A stretch of DNA of 64,000 bases from the NCBI RefSeq assembly GCF_007752935.1, contig NZ_CP036319.1:3596001-3660000 (forward strand), given 5' to 3'. Origin of the DNA: Crateriforma conspicua (GTDB taxonomy: Bacteria > Planctomycetota > Planctomycetia > Pirellulales > Pirellulaceae). Shown piece by piece: positions 9,672 to 19,408 of this stretch. The notes beneath the pieces were generated by a model. It was not told the origin of the DNA and did not search any database. It worked only from the letters and a program-made list of their open reading frames with translations. The position numbers and the translations under genes are program-made. Each line of letters begins with the position of its first letter. Position 1 is the stretch's first letter.

Positions 9672-10685
9672 CTACACGTCCGATCGCATCCACCGCACCG
9701 TCGCGTCCAACCCCGCTTCGAAATCGACGACCGGTTCATACCCCAACAACTCCGACGCTCGATCCAACGACGCCAACGAATGCCGAATATCACCGGTTCG
9801 CGCCGGGCGATAATCGATCGACAAATCACCGTGACCGAACGACTGCATCATTCGCTTCGCTAACTCGTTGACCGTCACGCGACGACCACAAGCCACGTTG
9901 ACCGCGGCACCGTCGATCGGCCGCGACGATCGAGCCGCCAACAAGTTCGCGTGGACGACGTTCTCCACGTACGTGAAGTCACGCGACTGTTCGCCGTCGT
10001 CATAGACGATCGGTGATTTCCCTTCGGCAAGCGCTTTGCCGAACGCGGCGATCACGGCGGCGTACGCCGAATTGGCGTTCTGGCGTGGTCCGAACACGTT
10101 GAAGAATCGCAAACAAGCGGTGTCGATGTCGTAACACTTGGCGTAAGACCGCACCAACGCTTCACACGCGATCTTGCTGGCCGCATAGGGCGACAAGGCC
10201 AACATCGGCATCGATTCATGCTTGGGCAACTCGGGCGTCTCGCCGTAAACGCTGCTGCTGCTGGCCAGGACCAGTCGCCGCACGCCGCTCTGTCTGGCGA
10301 CCTCCAGCACCCGCATGGTCCCGCCGATGTTGATGTCGGTATAAACCGCGGGCATCGTGATCGACCGAGGAACGCTGCCCAGTGCCGCCAAGTGAAAGAC
10401 CAACTCCGCGCGGTCCATCGCCAACGCCACCGCGTCGTGGTCGCGAATGCAGCCTTCGACCAACCTGCATCCCGGCGGCACGTTGTCACGAGATCCGCCC
10501 GACAAGTCGTCCAGCAAGACAACTTCGGCGCCCAGGGTGACAAGAGCGTGGGCCAGATGTGACCCAATGAAACCGGCACCTCCGGTGATCAAACACCGGG
10601 TGCCGTCGAAAGCGTCGGCGTGCAGATCACGCCAATCACAGAGTGCCGAAAAGTCCGCGTCGGCTGGCTGAGATGATTCGTTCAT
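9672..10685 (-). CDS. NAD-dependent sugar-nucleotide epimerase (UDP-GlcNAc/UDP-Glc 4-epimerase type)
   Basis: 337-residue short-chain extended dehydrogenase/reductase. The Rossmann motif GGAGFIGSH begins near residue 36; the active-site serines are in ASSSSVYGE, and the catalytic Tyr/Lys pair in SPYAASKIACE. RFFNVFGPRQNANSAYAAVI is characteristic of the WbpP/GalE group that makes UDP-GalNAc or UDP-Gal for surface polysaccharide. It is the most promoter-distal gene of the minus-strand polysaccharide locus; a repeat array of about 1 kb separates it from the dehydrogenase gene. The exact substrate cannot be read from the sequence. Confidence 0.85.
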   Translation of the reverse strand: MNESSQPADADFSALCDWRDLHADAFDGTRCLITGGAGFIGSHLAHALVTLGAEVVLLDDLSGGSRDNVPPGCRLVEGCIRDHDAVALAMDRAELVFHLAALGSVPRSITMPAVYTDINIGGTMRVLEVARQSGVRRLVLASSSSVYGETPELPKHESMPMLALSPYAASKIACEALVRSYAKCYDIDTACLRFFNVFGPRQNANSAYAAVIAAFGKALAEGKSPIVYDDGEQSRDFTYVENVVHANLLAARSSRPIDGAAVNVACGRRVTVNELAKRMMQSFGHGDLSIDYRPARTGDIRHSLASLDRASELLGYEPVVDFEAGLDATVRWMRSDV

Positions 10686-10731
10686 CCCGCCATTCTAAGT
10701 GCCCCCGGCCCAACCAGCACCCACCCACCAC

Positions 10732-11690
10732 GTGAGCCGTGACGCGTGAGCGGCCGGGCCCATCCCCTTCACCATCCCCCTGGGAGGGTCGAGCCTAAGC
10801 GAGGGGAGGGCTGCGCCGCATCGACAAACCGAACCCGCGGCTAGCGCCCAGCGGTTCACATCGTCGCCTTTCGCTCCCGCGAAAGTAGCGTCCGCCGCAA
10901 ACCCGAACACCCTCCCCGGAATCTCGTTCCTCGATTCCGACCCTCCGGCAGAGCAGGCGGGTGAATTCCAACATCCATCACCCACCACGTGAGCCGTGAC
11001 GCGTCAGCGACCGGGCCAGCACCCTTCACCCTCCCTCCGGGAGGGTCGAGCCTAAGCGAGGGGAGGGCTGCGCCGCATCGACAAACCGAACCCGCGGATA
11101 GCGCCCAGCGGCTCACATCGTGGCCTTTCGCTCCCGCGAAAGTAGCGTCCGCCCCACACCCAAGCACCCTCCCCGAAATCTCGTCCCTCAATTCCGACCC
11201 TCCCGCAAAGCAGGAGGGTGAATTGCATCATCCTTCACCCACCACGTGAGCCGTGACGCGTCAGCGACCGGGACCATCCCCTTCACCATCCCCCTGGGAG
11301 GGTCGAGCCTAAGCGAGGGCTGCGCCGCGCCGACAAGCCGAACCCGCGGATAGCGCCATCGCGGCTCACTAAGCCGCCTTTCGCTCCCGCGAAAGTAGCG
11401 TCCGCCCCACACCCAAGCACCCTCCCCGAAATCTCGTTCCTCGATTCCGACCCTCCCGCAGAGCAGGCGGGTGAATTCCAACATCCATCACCCACCAAGT
11501 GAGCCGTGACGCGTGAGCGGCCGGGCCCATCCCCTTCACCATCCCCCTGGGAGGGGCGAGCCTAAGCGAGGGCTGCGCCGCGCCGACAAGCCGAACCCGC
11601 GGATAGCGCCCAGCGGCTCACATCGTGGCCTTTCGCTCCCGCGAAAGCAGCGTCCTCTCCCGCGCACCCCCGTCACCCCGCAAACCCGCG
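10732..11690 (+). repeat. Tandem array of a composite unit of about 257 bp (four copies, last partial)
   Basis: A modules start at 10732, 10989, 11246 and 11499, a spacing of 257, 257 and 253 bases. Each unit continues A (GTGAGCCGTGACGCGT...), B (GGGAGGGTCGAGCCTAAGCG), C (AACCCGCGG then TAGCGCC then the hairpin CTTTCGC-tccc-GCGAAAG and TAGCGTCCGCC) and D (ACCCTCC...GGAGGGTGAA or GGCGGGTGAA). Differences between copies are scattered substitutions and a short deletion in B of the third and fourth units. No open frame in it has protein-like composition. It fills the gap between the epimerase and the UDP-sugar dehydrogenase gene. Confidence 0.9.
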
Positions 11691-11717
11691 ACCTGCCCCA
11701 CCTGTCACCCCGAACCC

Positions 11718-13079
11718 CTAAGCCTTCCGGATCTTTTCCCGACCCTCGGCAACATCCTTCGTCGCATTGCGAGTATCCACGACCAACGGCGAGTGCTTCA
11801 CGATGAAGTCATAGTCGTAATCGCTGTGGTCGGTCGCGATCAGAACACAGTCCATCGCCCGCAAATACTCACTACTCAGCGGCACGCTCGACAGCGACGG
11901 CAAGTCCTGGTAACGACGCTTCGGCGGCAGTTCGGGGATATAAGGATCGTTGTAACAGACGTCCGCACCGCGATCGAGCAACAAGTCCATCAACTCAAAC
12001 GACGGGCTTTCCCGCGAATCATCGACGTCCTTCTTGTACGCCATCCCCAAGATCAAAATGCGGCTGCCTTTGATCGGTTTGCCGGCGTCATTCAACGCCT
12101 CGGCCACGCGAGTGATCACGTAGTGCGGCATGTTCGTGTTGACTTCACCGGCAAGTTCGATGAACCGAGTTGCCATGCCTTCGCGACGGGCCAGCCACGA
12201 CAGATAGAACGGATCGATCGGGATGCAGTGACCGCCCAGGCCCGGTCCGGGGTAGAACGCTTGGAAGCCGAACGGCTTCGTCTTCGCCGCATCGATCACT
12301 TCCCAAACGTCGATGCCCATGCGGTCGTACAACGTTTTCAGCTCGTTGACCAACGCGATGTTCACACTGCGATACGTGTTCTCCAGAATCTTGCACGCCT
12401 CGGCGACCTCGGCCGATGACACCGGGACGACCTGCACGATCGCTTTGGAATACAGATCGCACGCCAGTTTCGTGGACGCCTCATCCACGCCACCGACCAC
12501 CTTGGGGATACCGGCGGCGGTGTAGTTCGCGTTGCCCGGGTCTTCGCGTTCGGGGCTGTAGGCGACGAAGAAGTCTTCGCCGATCTTCAGACCGCCGGCG
12601 TTCTTTTCAAGGATCGGCACCATCACATCCCGCGTGGTGGTCGGGTAAGTGGTGCTTTCCAAGATGACCATTTGCCCGGGACGCAGCACCTTTGCGATCG
12701 CCTCGGTGGTGCTGGTCACGTACTTCAGGTCGGGATCGCGAGTATCCGACAGTGGCGTGGGAACACAGATCAGCACCACATCCGCCTCGGCCAGCCGGCT
12801 CATATCGGCGGTCGGATCCAGCATTTTCTTCTCGATCCACTCACCGATCGTCTTGTCGGCGATGTGTTTGATATAGCTTTCGCCCTTCAGCAGAGCGTCC
12901 ACCTTCCTCTGGTCCACATCGAACCCGATGCACTGGAATCCCGCATTGGTAAACGCGCTGATCAGCGGCAGGCCCACATACCCCAGACCAACCACCCCCA
13001 CCTTCGCCGTCCCATCAGCGATACGTTCGCGAAGAAGTTCAGATGCACTCATTGGCTGCGATAACGTGTTGATGCCCAT
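11718..13079 (-). CDS. UDP-N-acetylglucosamine 6-dehydrogenase (WbpA type)
   Basis: Four-electron oxidation of a UDP-HexNAc to the uronic acid, feeding surface polysaccharide. 453 residues from ATG 13079, which has AGAGGA about 8 bases upstream; the frame is open further to 13130 but without need. The NAD-binding motif VGLGYVGLP is near residue 28. SPEREDPGN, typical of WbpA-like UDP-GlcNAc dehydrogenases rather than UDP-glucose dehydrogenases, and the catalytic cysteine in GPGLGGHCIPIDPFYLSW are both present, as is the C-terminal UDP-binding domain (GMAYKKDVDDSRESP). With the epimerase downstream it can supply uronic acid derivatives of GlcNAc or GalNAc. Confidence 0.9.
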   Translation of the reverse strand: MGINTLSQPMSASELLRERIADGTAKVGVVGLGYVGLPLISAFTNAGFQCIGFDVDQRKVDALLKGESYIKHIADKTIGEWIEKKMLDPTADMSRLAEADVVLICVPTPLSDTRDPDLKYVTSTTEAIAKVLRPGQMVILESTTYPTTTRDVMVPILEKNAGGLKIGEDFFVAYSPEREDPGNANYTAAGIPKVVGGVDEASTKLACDLYSKAIVQVVPVSSAEVAEACKILENTYRSVNIALVNELKTLYDRMGIDVWEVIDAAKTKPFGFQAFYPGPGLGGHCIPIDPFYLSWLARREGMATRFIELAGEVNTNMPHYVITRVAEALNDAGKPIKGSRILILGMAYKKDVDDSRESPSFELMDLLLDRGADVCYNDPYIPELPPKRRYQDLPSLSSVPLSSEYLRAMDCVLIATDHSDYDYDFIVKHSPLVVDTRNATKDVAEGREKIRKA

Positions 13080-13223
13080 CGTCGGAAATCCTCTGTTCAG
13101 TCGTTCGAACCGGCGCGAGCCTTCGAACATGCCATGCGGTTGCCTAGGATTCCGAAGATAGGCTTCTCACGACGTTGACTAGAGGAGTGCCTGAGGAAGG
13201 TTGACCAATTCTGAACTTCGGCT

Positions 13224-14012
13224 TCACGGAAACTTTGGCAGCGGTTCGCTTGGGCGAAGCCAGTATTGCGGCAGTTTCCGCATCGGCTTGGTCAAACGCA
13301 GGAAGGACGGAGGCTTCAGGTCGTTCACGATCCAAGCCATGCGATCTTCACGATTTGCCAATCTTCGGTTGGACCAAGACGCGTTGCTTTGACCACCCAT
13401 CCGCATCTTGACCAGGATTTTCGGGATGTGCTTTAGCCGCACCTGATGTTTGTAGAAAAGACGCACCATCAGCTCATAGTCGGCGGACGTTCTCAGGTCG
13501 TCGCGAAACCCACCATAGCGTTCATAGATCTCGCGTCGAATATAGACCGTCGGATGCGGCGGCATCCAACCGGTTCGGAATCGCCGCCGATCGAAAGGTT
13601 TCTCCCGCCAATACCGAATGATTCGGTTGGTATCCACGGAATCCACATACACCAGATCCCCAAACACCGCATCGACATCGGGATCCTCAAAGGCCTTGGC
13701 AACAGCCGCCAGACAATCCGCATCGGCCAGCATGTCATCAGCATGCAAAAACCCGATCACATCCCCGGTCGAATGTCGAATCCCCTTATTCAACGCATCG
13801 TAGATCCCATCATCCGGCTCACGGATCACCGTTGTCGTGGGACCTCGAAGCTCAGCGATCACCGCCTCCGTGCCATCGGTCGACATACCGTCTACGACAA
13901 GCGACATCGAAAACTCCAGCGTCTGTTCCGCAATAGAATTCAGGCAATCAGTGACTGTCAACGCCCGGTTGAAAACCGCCGTAATGCACTCAAACTTAAC
14001 AGGTGGACGCAC
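13224..14012 (-). CDS. Family 2 glycosyltransferase
   Basis: 262 residues from a GTG start at 14012. The GT-A fold signature is clear: an N-terminal strand (KFECITAVFNR), VVDGMSTDGTE, the EPDDGIYDALNKG motif, and FLHADDM containing the DXD-like metal-binding site. PHPTVYIRREIYERYGGF and SADYELMVRLF match the WcaA-like GT2 group from colanic-acid-type clusters. It transfers one sugar in assembly of the repeat unit; donor and acceptor are unknown. It is the first gene of the A+T-richer core of the locus as read from the left. Confidence 0.88.
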   Translation of the reverse strand: MRPPVKFECITAVFNRALTVTDCLNSIAEQTLEFSMSLVVDGMSTDGTEAVIAELRGPTTTVIREPDDGIYDALNKGIRHSTGDVIGFLHADDMLADADCLAAVAKAFEDPDVDAVFGDLVYVDSVDTNRIIRYWREKPFDRRRFRTGWMPPHPTVYIRREIYERYGGFRDDLRTSADYELMVRLFYKHQVRLKHIPKILVKMRMGGQSNASWSNRRLANREDRMAWIVNDLKPPSFLRLTKPMRKLPQYWLRPSEPLPKFP

Positions 14013-14038
14013 AGGAAAATCTGCAGGTTAGAATTAAG

Positions 14039-14941
14039 TCACACCGTGCAAAATGGTAGATGCACTGGGCTAGCGGAGGATAGACGCTCTGAAACGCGAT
14101 TGAAGTCGCGTACATAAAGCGTGTTCACTGAACCAGAGCGATTCTCAAGCCGCGTCAAACTGCGCTCAAATGGATCGTACGAGCACGGATGAAATCCGAT
14201 GTCCAAAAGCTTATTGTGAGTGTCGGTGTCTGAAAAACCATAACGTTCGCCGCTTCCGTTTAGCTCCACAAGTATCGCGGCCAAGCGGTCGCTCTTTAGC
14301 GTGAATCCACCACCCGCTATCACTGCAGATTCAAATCCCTCAACATCCATTTTGATAAGATCTGGCTGCTGGGCCAACTCCAGGCCATCCAGCGTTCGGA
14401 TTTCAATCATTAAGGCATTCGCATTCTCGGATTGATCGTAGACGATATGATTTACGGTGTCGAGCTCTTCATTCGAGAATGCCACGCTTCCATTGGACTC
14501 GCCTAATGCATATGGAGCAACCTCGACGAGTTGCTCGATTCCATTCGTGGAAATATTGTCGCGCAACTGCTTTAGGGTGTCCGGAACTGGTTCGAAGCAC
14601 ATCGAACTTGCGCCGACGTGTGCAGATGCCAGCACAGTGTACACACCGACGTTTGCCCCAATGTCTAGGAAGAAATCTTCAGGTCTCAAAAAATGCAATA
14701 GGAATGCCATGTCTGCAAACTCATAGAGACCGCAATATATATTGCCCGTCGCACCGGTCATGCCCTTCGATACAACCAGTCGTGTTTTGGATGTAAATGG
14801 AACTATAGATGGGGAAGGAAATAGACGCTGGCTTAATTGCCAAGCGATCACGGTCCATGCAGCGTGCATTTTCCGATCACGATTCAAGGGATGTCCGAGG
14901 ACATTCCGCAACAAGTTTGAGATGCCGTGTTTGTGTGTCAT
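14039..14941 (-). CDS. FkbM family methyltransferase
   Basis: 300 residues. The S-adenosylmethionine motif FFLDIGANVGVYTVLAS, the CFEPVPDT segment and LIKMDVEGFE are the conserved blocks of FkbM proteins, which O-methylate sugars or other groups in polysaccharide and natural-product clusters. It overlaps the upstream glycosyltransferase gene by four bases (ATGA), indicating translational coupling. Probably decorates a sugar residue of the polymer made by this locus. Confidence 0.88.
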   Translation of the reverse strand: MTHKHGISNLLRNVLGHPLNRDRKMHAAWTVIAWQLSQRLFPSPSIVPFTSKTRLVVSKGMTGATGNIYCGLYEFADMAFLLHFLRPEDFFLDIGANVGVYTVLASAHVGASSMCFEPVPDTLKQLRDNISTNGIEQLVEVAPYALGESNGSVAFSNEELDTVNHIVYDQSENANALMIEIRTLDGLELAQQPDLIKMDVEGFESAVIAGGGFTLKSDRLAAILVELNGSGERYGFSDTDTHNKLLDIGFHPCSYDPFERSLTRLENRSGSVNTLYVRDFNRVSERLSSASPVHLPFCTV

Positions 14942-16125
14942 ATAGACGTCCCCTCGGCCGCAGATCGCTGCCCAAGGTAGGTTGCTGATTCTGGGGATGA
15001 TATATCTTGACGATAAATGTCCAAAAGCTGGGATCGAAAGCGTTCAGCTGTCAGATGTGTTCGGACCCAAGCAGACGCGTCAGATCCGATCTGCTTGCGA
15101 TCTCGGTAGGCCATGTCGAGCATTGCCTCAATCCCCGCAACCGCTTCGTCAAAATCATCTGATTTCAGATAAATACCAAACGGATTCGCCGGCAACTCAC
15201 CAAGCAGGTCGATACCTGGCGCAGAAACAATCGGCAATTCAGCGGAAAGCGCCTCGGCGACGGTATGTCCGAAATTTTCGCGAAACGAAAGTGTAATGTA
15301 CGAATCGCAACCAAGAAAAGCGTTGTCCCGGTCACGGCCCCATAGTGGGCCTACGATGTGCACGTGATCTTTCACAGAAGGAGGTATCGAAGCATGTAAA
15401 TCAGAAAGTGTAATGCCCGACTCGTTACCGACGATAATAAGATCAGCTTCTTGGTTCCTCTTGGCTGCCGCGAATGCAGCTATGGTCTCTTCTGGCCGCT
15501 TCATTGGTGAAACTCGCCCCAAATAAAGCATGGCATGCGATGAATCTGAAATCCCAAGGGATCGACGGAATGCCTTCCGTCGGATTTGAGCATCAGACAG
15601 TTCGATTGGGCTAACAGGCCAGTTGATTACCGCCGTCTTGTCAACTGCAACATAGTTCAGCGCCTTATTCTTTTCCGCACGGGTTGCAAAGATAACGCGG
15701 CTGGCAGATCGAAAGTATCGAGAAGCAACATATTTCAGCCATGACGCTTTTTGTGCTCGTCGGTACGAGAATACATATGGATCGAGACCACCGTGAGGCA
15801 CGATCCACAACGGCGCCTTTTGCTTTCGGTGGATTTGGTAGGCAGCTTCACAGTGATATCGATAAAGGAGGTGGCTCGAAACCAGGTTGAAATTTTCCGT
15901 TGGCAAGTGCCTATCACATGCTCGAGGCATTCCGAAAGCTCTTCCCATAATCCCCTTTGGGATGGGAACACGATAGTCGGCGGGGTAATCTGAGTCCTCT
16001 TCCCCCCCATAGGACAGCACCGCAGCATTCAGTGCATTTCGAAATTTGTCAATTGTGTTCGCCGCCCCGCCAAGCTGTCTATCGAATTGTGACGTGACAA
16101 GACAGGGGCGAGACTTAGTTGACAT
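14938..16125 (-). CDS. Family 4 (GT-B) glycosyltransferase
   Basis: 395 residues. N-terminal acceptor domain begins SRPCLVTSQFDRQLGGAANT; the C-terminal donor domain has MLYLGRVSPMKRPEE, followed by the conserved E-x7-E type region (SYITLSFRENFGHTVAEALS) that binds the nucleotide sugar. This is the GT4 pattern (WcaI/RfaG-like). It overlaps the next upstream gene by 11 bases and the downstream FkbM gene by 4, so the genes are in one operon. Sugar specificity unknown. Confidence 0.88.
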   Translation of the reverse strand: MSTKSRPCLVTSQFDRQLGGAANTIDKFRNALNAAVLSYGGEEDSDYPADYRVPIPKGIMGRAFGMPRACDRHLPTENFNLVSSHLLYRYHCEAAYQIHRKQKAPLWIVPHGGLDPYVFSYRRAQKASWLKYVASRYFRSASRVIFATRAEKNKALNYVAVDKTAVINWPVSPIELSDAQIRRKAFRRSLGISDSSHAMLYLGRVSPMKRPEETIAAFAAAKRNQEADLIIVGNESGITLSDLHASIPPSVKDHVHIVGPLWGRDRDNAFLGCDSYITLSFRENFGHTVAEALSAELPIVSAPGIDLLGELPANPFGIYLKSDDFDEAVAGIEAMLDMAYRDRKQIGSDASAWVRTHLTAERFRSQLLDIYRQDISSPESATYLGQRSAAEGTSI

Positions 16126-16978
16126 CGTTTAGGATCTCTTGCAAATGAACGGGCTTGATGAGATCTGCAATGGAGGCGTTAAGCCGACGAATAGCATCAC
16201 TCGGCTGCTTGAGCCTTGTAGCTAGGTATGCCAAAATTGAATGGCCACTTGGGTGAAGGTAGTTTTGGTCAATGCGTCTAGCAATCTTCCGGCGATCGCT
16301 AATGTAGCGATCGACTATTTGCTGCGATCCGGTGATAGAGTTTTCGTGGATGCGGAATACTCCAACGGGAAATGGGAGTCGGCAAAATCGGCCGCCGTTT
16401 CTCGCAATTTCAAAGATCGCTTCTCCGTCCCAGCAAGAGCGATTTTCAGGATTGAAGTTGCCGGATTCAATTAGTGTACTTCGGCGAATAAACGTTGATT
16501 GTTGAATAATCGAGCACGTGCCACGTGCATAGCTAGATAGATGCCACGTGTCGCTAACGCGGCGACAGACTCTACCAGTGGCTTCGTTCAACGTGTATCC
16601 GTTGGCATAGTACACGTCGGTATTGACGTCTCTGGAAATTCGATCAAAGGCCAAACGGAATCCTTTCCTTGAAACGAGATCATCGGCGTTCAAGTAGTAG
16701 AACCAAGGAGCTCGAGACCTTTCGACAGCTTCCTTCAGCGCCGCTGCCGGCCCGCCGTCGGGCTTAGAGTCCCAGTGGTATAATCGATCACTATAGCGAC
16801 GGATTATATCGACGGACCCATCGGTGGACCCGCCGTCCAAAACGATATAGTCAACGGTTTTACCATCTGGAATGGCTTCCAATGCAGAAACAATGGCCTG
16901 CTCGAGGAATTCAGCCTGGTTGAATGAAATCGTTGCGATCGTGAGTACAGGAAAGTCAGGTTGATCCATCTTTGGCAT
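16115..16978 (-). CDS. Family 2 glycosyltransferase
   Basis: 287 residues from ATG 16978, which forms a TGATG stop-start junction with the upstream glycosyltransferase; the frame is open upstream to 17026 inside that gene, so the shorter start is favoured. GT-A motifs: LTIATISFNQAEFLEQAI, DYIVLDGGSTDGSVDIIRRY, SKPDGGPAAALKEAVE and YYLNADD (metal-binding DXD-like). The SKPDGG motif is common to WcaA-like enzymes. Forms part of the tightly packed glycosyltransferase operon. Confidence 0.88.
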   Translation of the reverse strand: MPKMDQPDFPVLTIATISFNQAEFLEQAIVSALEAIPDGKTVDYIVLDGGSTDGSVDIIRRYSDRLYHWDSKPDGGPAAALKEAVERSRAPWFYYLNADDLVSRKGFRLAFDRISRDVNTDVYYANGYTLNEATGRVCRRVSDTWHLSSYARGTCSIIQQSTFIRRSTLIESGNFNPENRSCWDGEAIFEIARNGGRFCRLPFPVGVFRIHENSITGSQQIVDRYISDRRKIARRIDQNYLHPSGHSILAYLATRLKQPSDAIRRLNASIADLIKPVHLQEILNDVN

Positions 16979-18033
16979 CAATCCCCAGCGTGTGCTGATT
17001 GGATCACGGATAGAAGACGCTGGCACCAGTGTTCGACTCGATGCCGTTCACCTAGCTCTCTGCTGTGACGTTTTAGATGTGAGAGGTCGTCAGTCGAAAT
17101 AAGTTTTCGTATTGCAGTTTCTAGGTCCTTCGTGTCACTTGGCTCGAACGAGTAGCCGTTATACCCATCGATCAGAAATTCAGAAGCGGCCTCGACGCCG
17201 GTGGAAAGCACTAGCAATAGACCCGAGAGAGCGGCTTCATGTACGACCACTCCCCAGTGCTCATGCCAGCTTGGAAGGCAAAAGGCGTCTGCATTCTTCA
17301 TTTCCTTCGCCAGTTGTTCGGGCGACAGAAATCCGAGAACTTTGACGCTAGATTCTTGCGAAGCTATTCGATTAATGCGCTCCGCTAATGGACCGGTCCC
17401 TGCAATTCTTAGCTTCCATCCGTTTCTCTCGGACTCAGGAATTCTCATGAACGCCACGACGAGGTCCTCCACGCCCTTCCAATCCAAAAGGCGTCCTGCG
17501 TAGAGAATTCTCTTTTCTCCATCGATGCCTTGATCAAAATTGGGGGAAAACGTTTTCGCTGATGCGCAATAAAGTCCTGGGATGATTCTCTGGTCTGGAA
17601 ACCCAGCCTTCCTCATCAACATGTAGTGGGAGCGACCGCAAACCCAGGCATGCGAAAATGTCTTCAGTAAATGGCGTCTGGCAACGCGACAAAGCACGCG
17701 CTGGCGTAGCGAGTGAGTGTACGGGTTGTCGATCATTGAGATGGTCGGTGTTCGCATGTGCCTACAGACATAGTTGTAGGTCGAATCGCTCCAACCGACA
17801 CAAAGGACGCAGTCGGGGTTCAGGTCCTTTGCGAACGCCAACAGATCCGCCCTCCGGTACCTCCCGCGGTCGTACAACTGCAACTTCGATGTGCTCTCAA
17901 ACTCTAGCGGTGCATCGGGGTTGGGGCTGTAATGAAAAATGTGAGCGCGATACCCGTGACTATTGCAAAACTGCTCTAGACAGTCTCGGAAATAGGGCGC
18001 GAGACGCGTGTAAAGCACTAGAATTTCACGCAA
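16978..18033 (-). CDS. Family 4 glycosyltransferase
   Basis: 351 residues from TTG 18033; an in-frame stop lies six codons further upstream, so the start must be close. ILYAGRLLDWKGVEDLVVAF and LRIAGTGPLAERI are the donor-domain motifs of GT4 enzymes, and FCLPSWHEHWGVVVHEAALS carries the catalytic E-x7-E. The N-terminal domain is shorter than usual for the family. Next in the operon after the polymerase gene, from which it is separated by 34 bases. Confidence 0.87.
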   Translation of the reverse strand: MREILVLYTRLAPYFRDCLEQFCNSHGYRAHIFHYSPNPDAPLEFESTSKLQLYDRGRYRRADLLAFAKDLNPDCVLCVGWSDSTYNYVCRHMRTPTISMIDNPYTHSLRQRVLCRVARRHLLKTFSHAWVCGRSHYMLMRKAGFPDQRIIPGLYCASAKTFSPNFDQGIDGEKRILYAGRLLDWKGVEDLVVAFMRIPESERNGWKLRIAGTGPLAERINRIASQESSVKVLGFLSPEQLAKEMKNADAFCLPSWHEHWGVVVHEAALSGLLLVLSTGVEAASEFLIDGYNGYSFEPSDTKDLETAIRKLISTDDLSHLKRHSRELGERHRVEHWCQRLLSVIQSAHAGD

Positions 18034-18067
18034 TTGACTGCACAGACACTAAAGTGTTATGGAAAAA

Positions 18068-19381
18068 TCAGGCGCGCTGTAGATGCGCCGCAAATCCGTC
18101 TGTGGAACGTAATCTGCGAGCGGACGCTGTGGATTGCCTTGTCGCATGTGCCGTAGCGACGCAAACGGCAATAGTCGCGGGAATGAGCTGACGTGACCGA
18201 TATGTGGTCGGCGAAAGTATGATTGCTAGCCCAGCTGCGATGATCCCGTGGGTAAGCCAAGCTTTGATTCGGTCGGGTGGGCGGGCTTCTACGAAAGCGC
18301 GAATTGCGAAAAAGTAGATTGTGTAAATGAAAAAGGCCGCTCCCAAGATTCCTCCGTCCACCCATGCCGATAGCAACATAGAGTGTGTTGGAATAACCCA
18401 GTCGTACTTCTCCAGTTCGCTTCGTTCGAAAGTGACTCGAAACCGACTTCGTGCCTTCGCGACATAGGTGCGTCCATCGGCACCGCTTCCGTGCCCGAAC
18501 AGTGGTTTTTCTGCGATGGCGATGTAACCCACTGCCAAGCCTCCTCTTCCATTGTACATCGCGTATTCAAGAGGATTGAATTTGTTGTACATTCTTGCTA
18601 TTTGGGACTTTCTATGCTCTCCTAGGATTCCTTGCTCGGAGATAAAGACGAGCGCCAGGTACCCCATGTAGGTGGCGAAAAGAAAGAATATCAATCGCGG
18701 CGACGTCAATGACTTGCGAATTCGTAATGACAATTCTTCTGTACGCGAAACTCCAAGCAAGAGAGCGATGGCAGTCAGTGTGTAGCCAATAAAGTTCAGG
18801 CGTGCGTCAGAGAAGACTGCAGTAGCCGAAAGCAGCAAAACCATGTGCACGCTGTAATGCTTCGCAAGCCGCCAGTTGAGAAGAAGCAATAGGAACACAC
18901 CGGACGACACCATCGGCAGGAGAACGGTTTGGCGGTAGTCTGTGGTGGTGCGTATTAGGTCAGGATCAGTAACAGGTGTCAAAAACGCAGCGATTAGCGT
19001 TCCAAACACATATGCAAAAATGCGGCTTTGGCTTTGCTGGAATGCCGTTGTTAGCACCAGTAGGCTTGTCATAAAGAAAACGGCGTTTGCCGAAGTACGC
19101 AGCACCTTGTCTGGATCCGAGTCATTTGCCCAGCCGGAAATGGCCGTTCCAGCAAGCCAGAGACCACCAAGAACTAAGAATGTGTGGAGTTCACGAGTTG
19201 CGAGGCGTTTTCCAAAAAACAGGCAATGAACCGCGAATAGGGCTGTAAGTATCTCAGCAACGGCAATTTTTCCAACAAGGACGACCGGCAAGGTTACGGT
19301 CAGTCCCATAACGAAGAAATACAGATTCTCGAAGGTGAGGACATTGCCGCTGGTTTTTCGTTTTAAAGTTGCGCTGGACAT
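18068..19381 (-). CDS. Wzy-like O-antigen polymerase/ligase family membrane protein
   Basis: 437 residues with about ten hydrophobic segments, starting with NLYFFVMGLTVTLPVVLVG. A large loop near residues 265-330 contains GRGGLAVGYIAIAEKPLFGHG and WVIPTHSMLLSAWVDGG; the GHG(S) and H-S-x-x-L-x-x-W-x-D-G pattern is the Wzy_C/O-antigen ligase signature, where these residues are thought to handle the lipid-linked donor. It is likely to be the polymerase of a Wzx/Wzy-dependent pathway because the flippase gene is in the same operon. Membrane topology was judged by eye. Confidence 0.85.
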   Translation of the reverse strand: MSSATLKRKTSGNVLTFENLYFFVMGLTVTLPVVLVGKIAVAEILTALFAVHCLFFGKRLATRELHTFLVLGGLWLAGTAISGWANDSDPDKVLRTSANAVFFMTSLLVLTTAFQQSQSRIFAYVFGTLIAAFLTPVTDPDLIRTTTDYRQTVLLPMVSSGVFLLLLLNWRLAKHYSVHMVLLLSATAVFSDARLNFIGYTLTAIALLLGVSRTEELSLRIRKSLTSPRLIFFLFATYMGYLALVFISEQGILGEHRKSQIARMYNKFNPLEYAMYNGRGGLAVGYIAIAEKPLFGHGSGADGRTYVAKARSRFRVTFERSELEKYDWVIPTHSMLLSAWVDGGILGAAFFIYTIYFFAIRAFVEARPPDRIKAWLTHGIIAAGLAIILSPTTYRSRQLIPATIAVCVATAHATRQSTASARRLRSTDGFAAHLQRA

Positions 19382-19408
19382 TGGATGTCTTTATCGACGG
19401 AGAAATGT

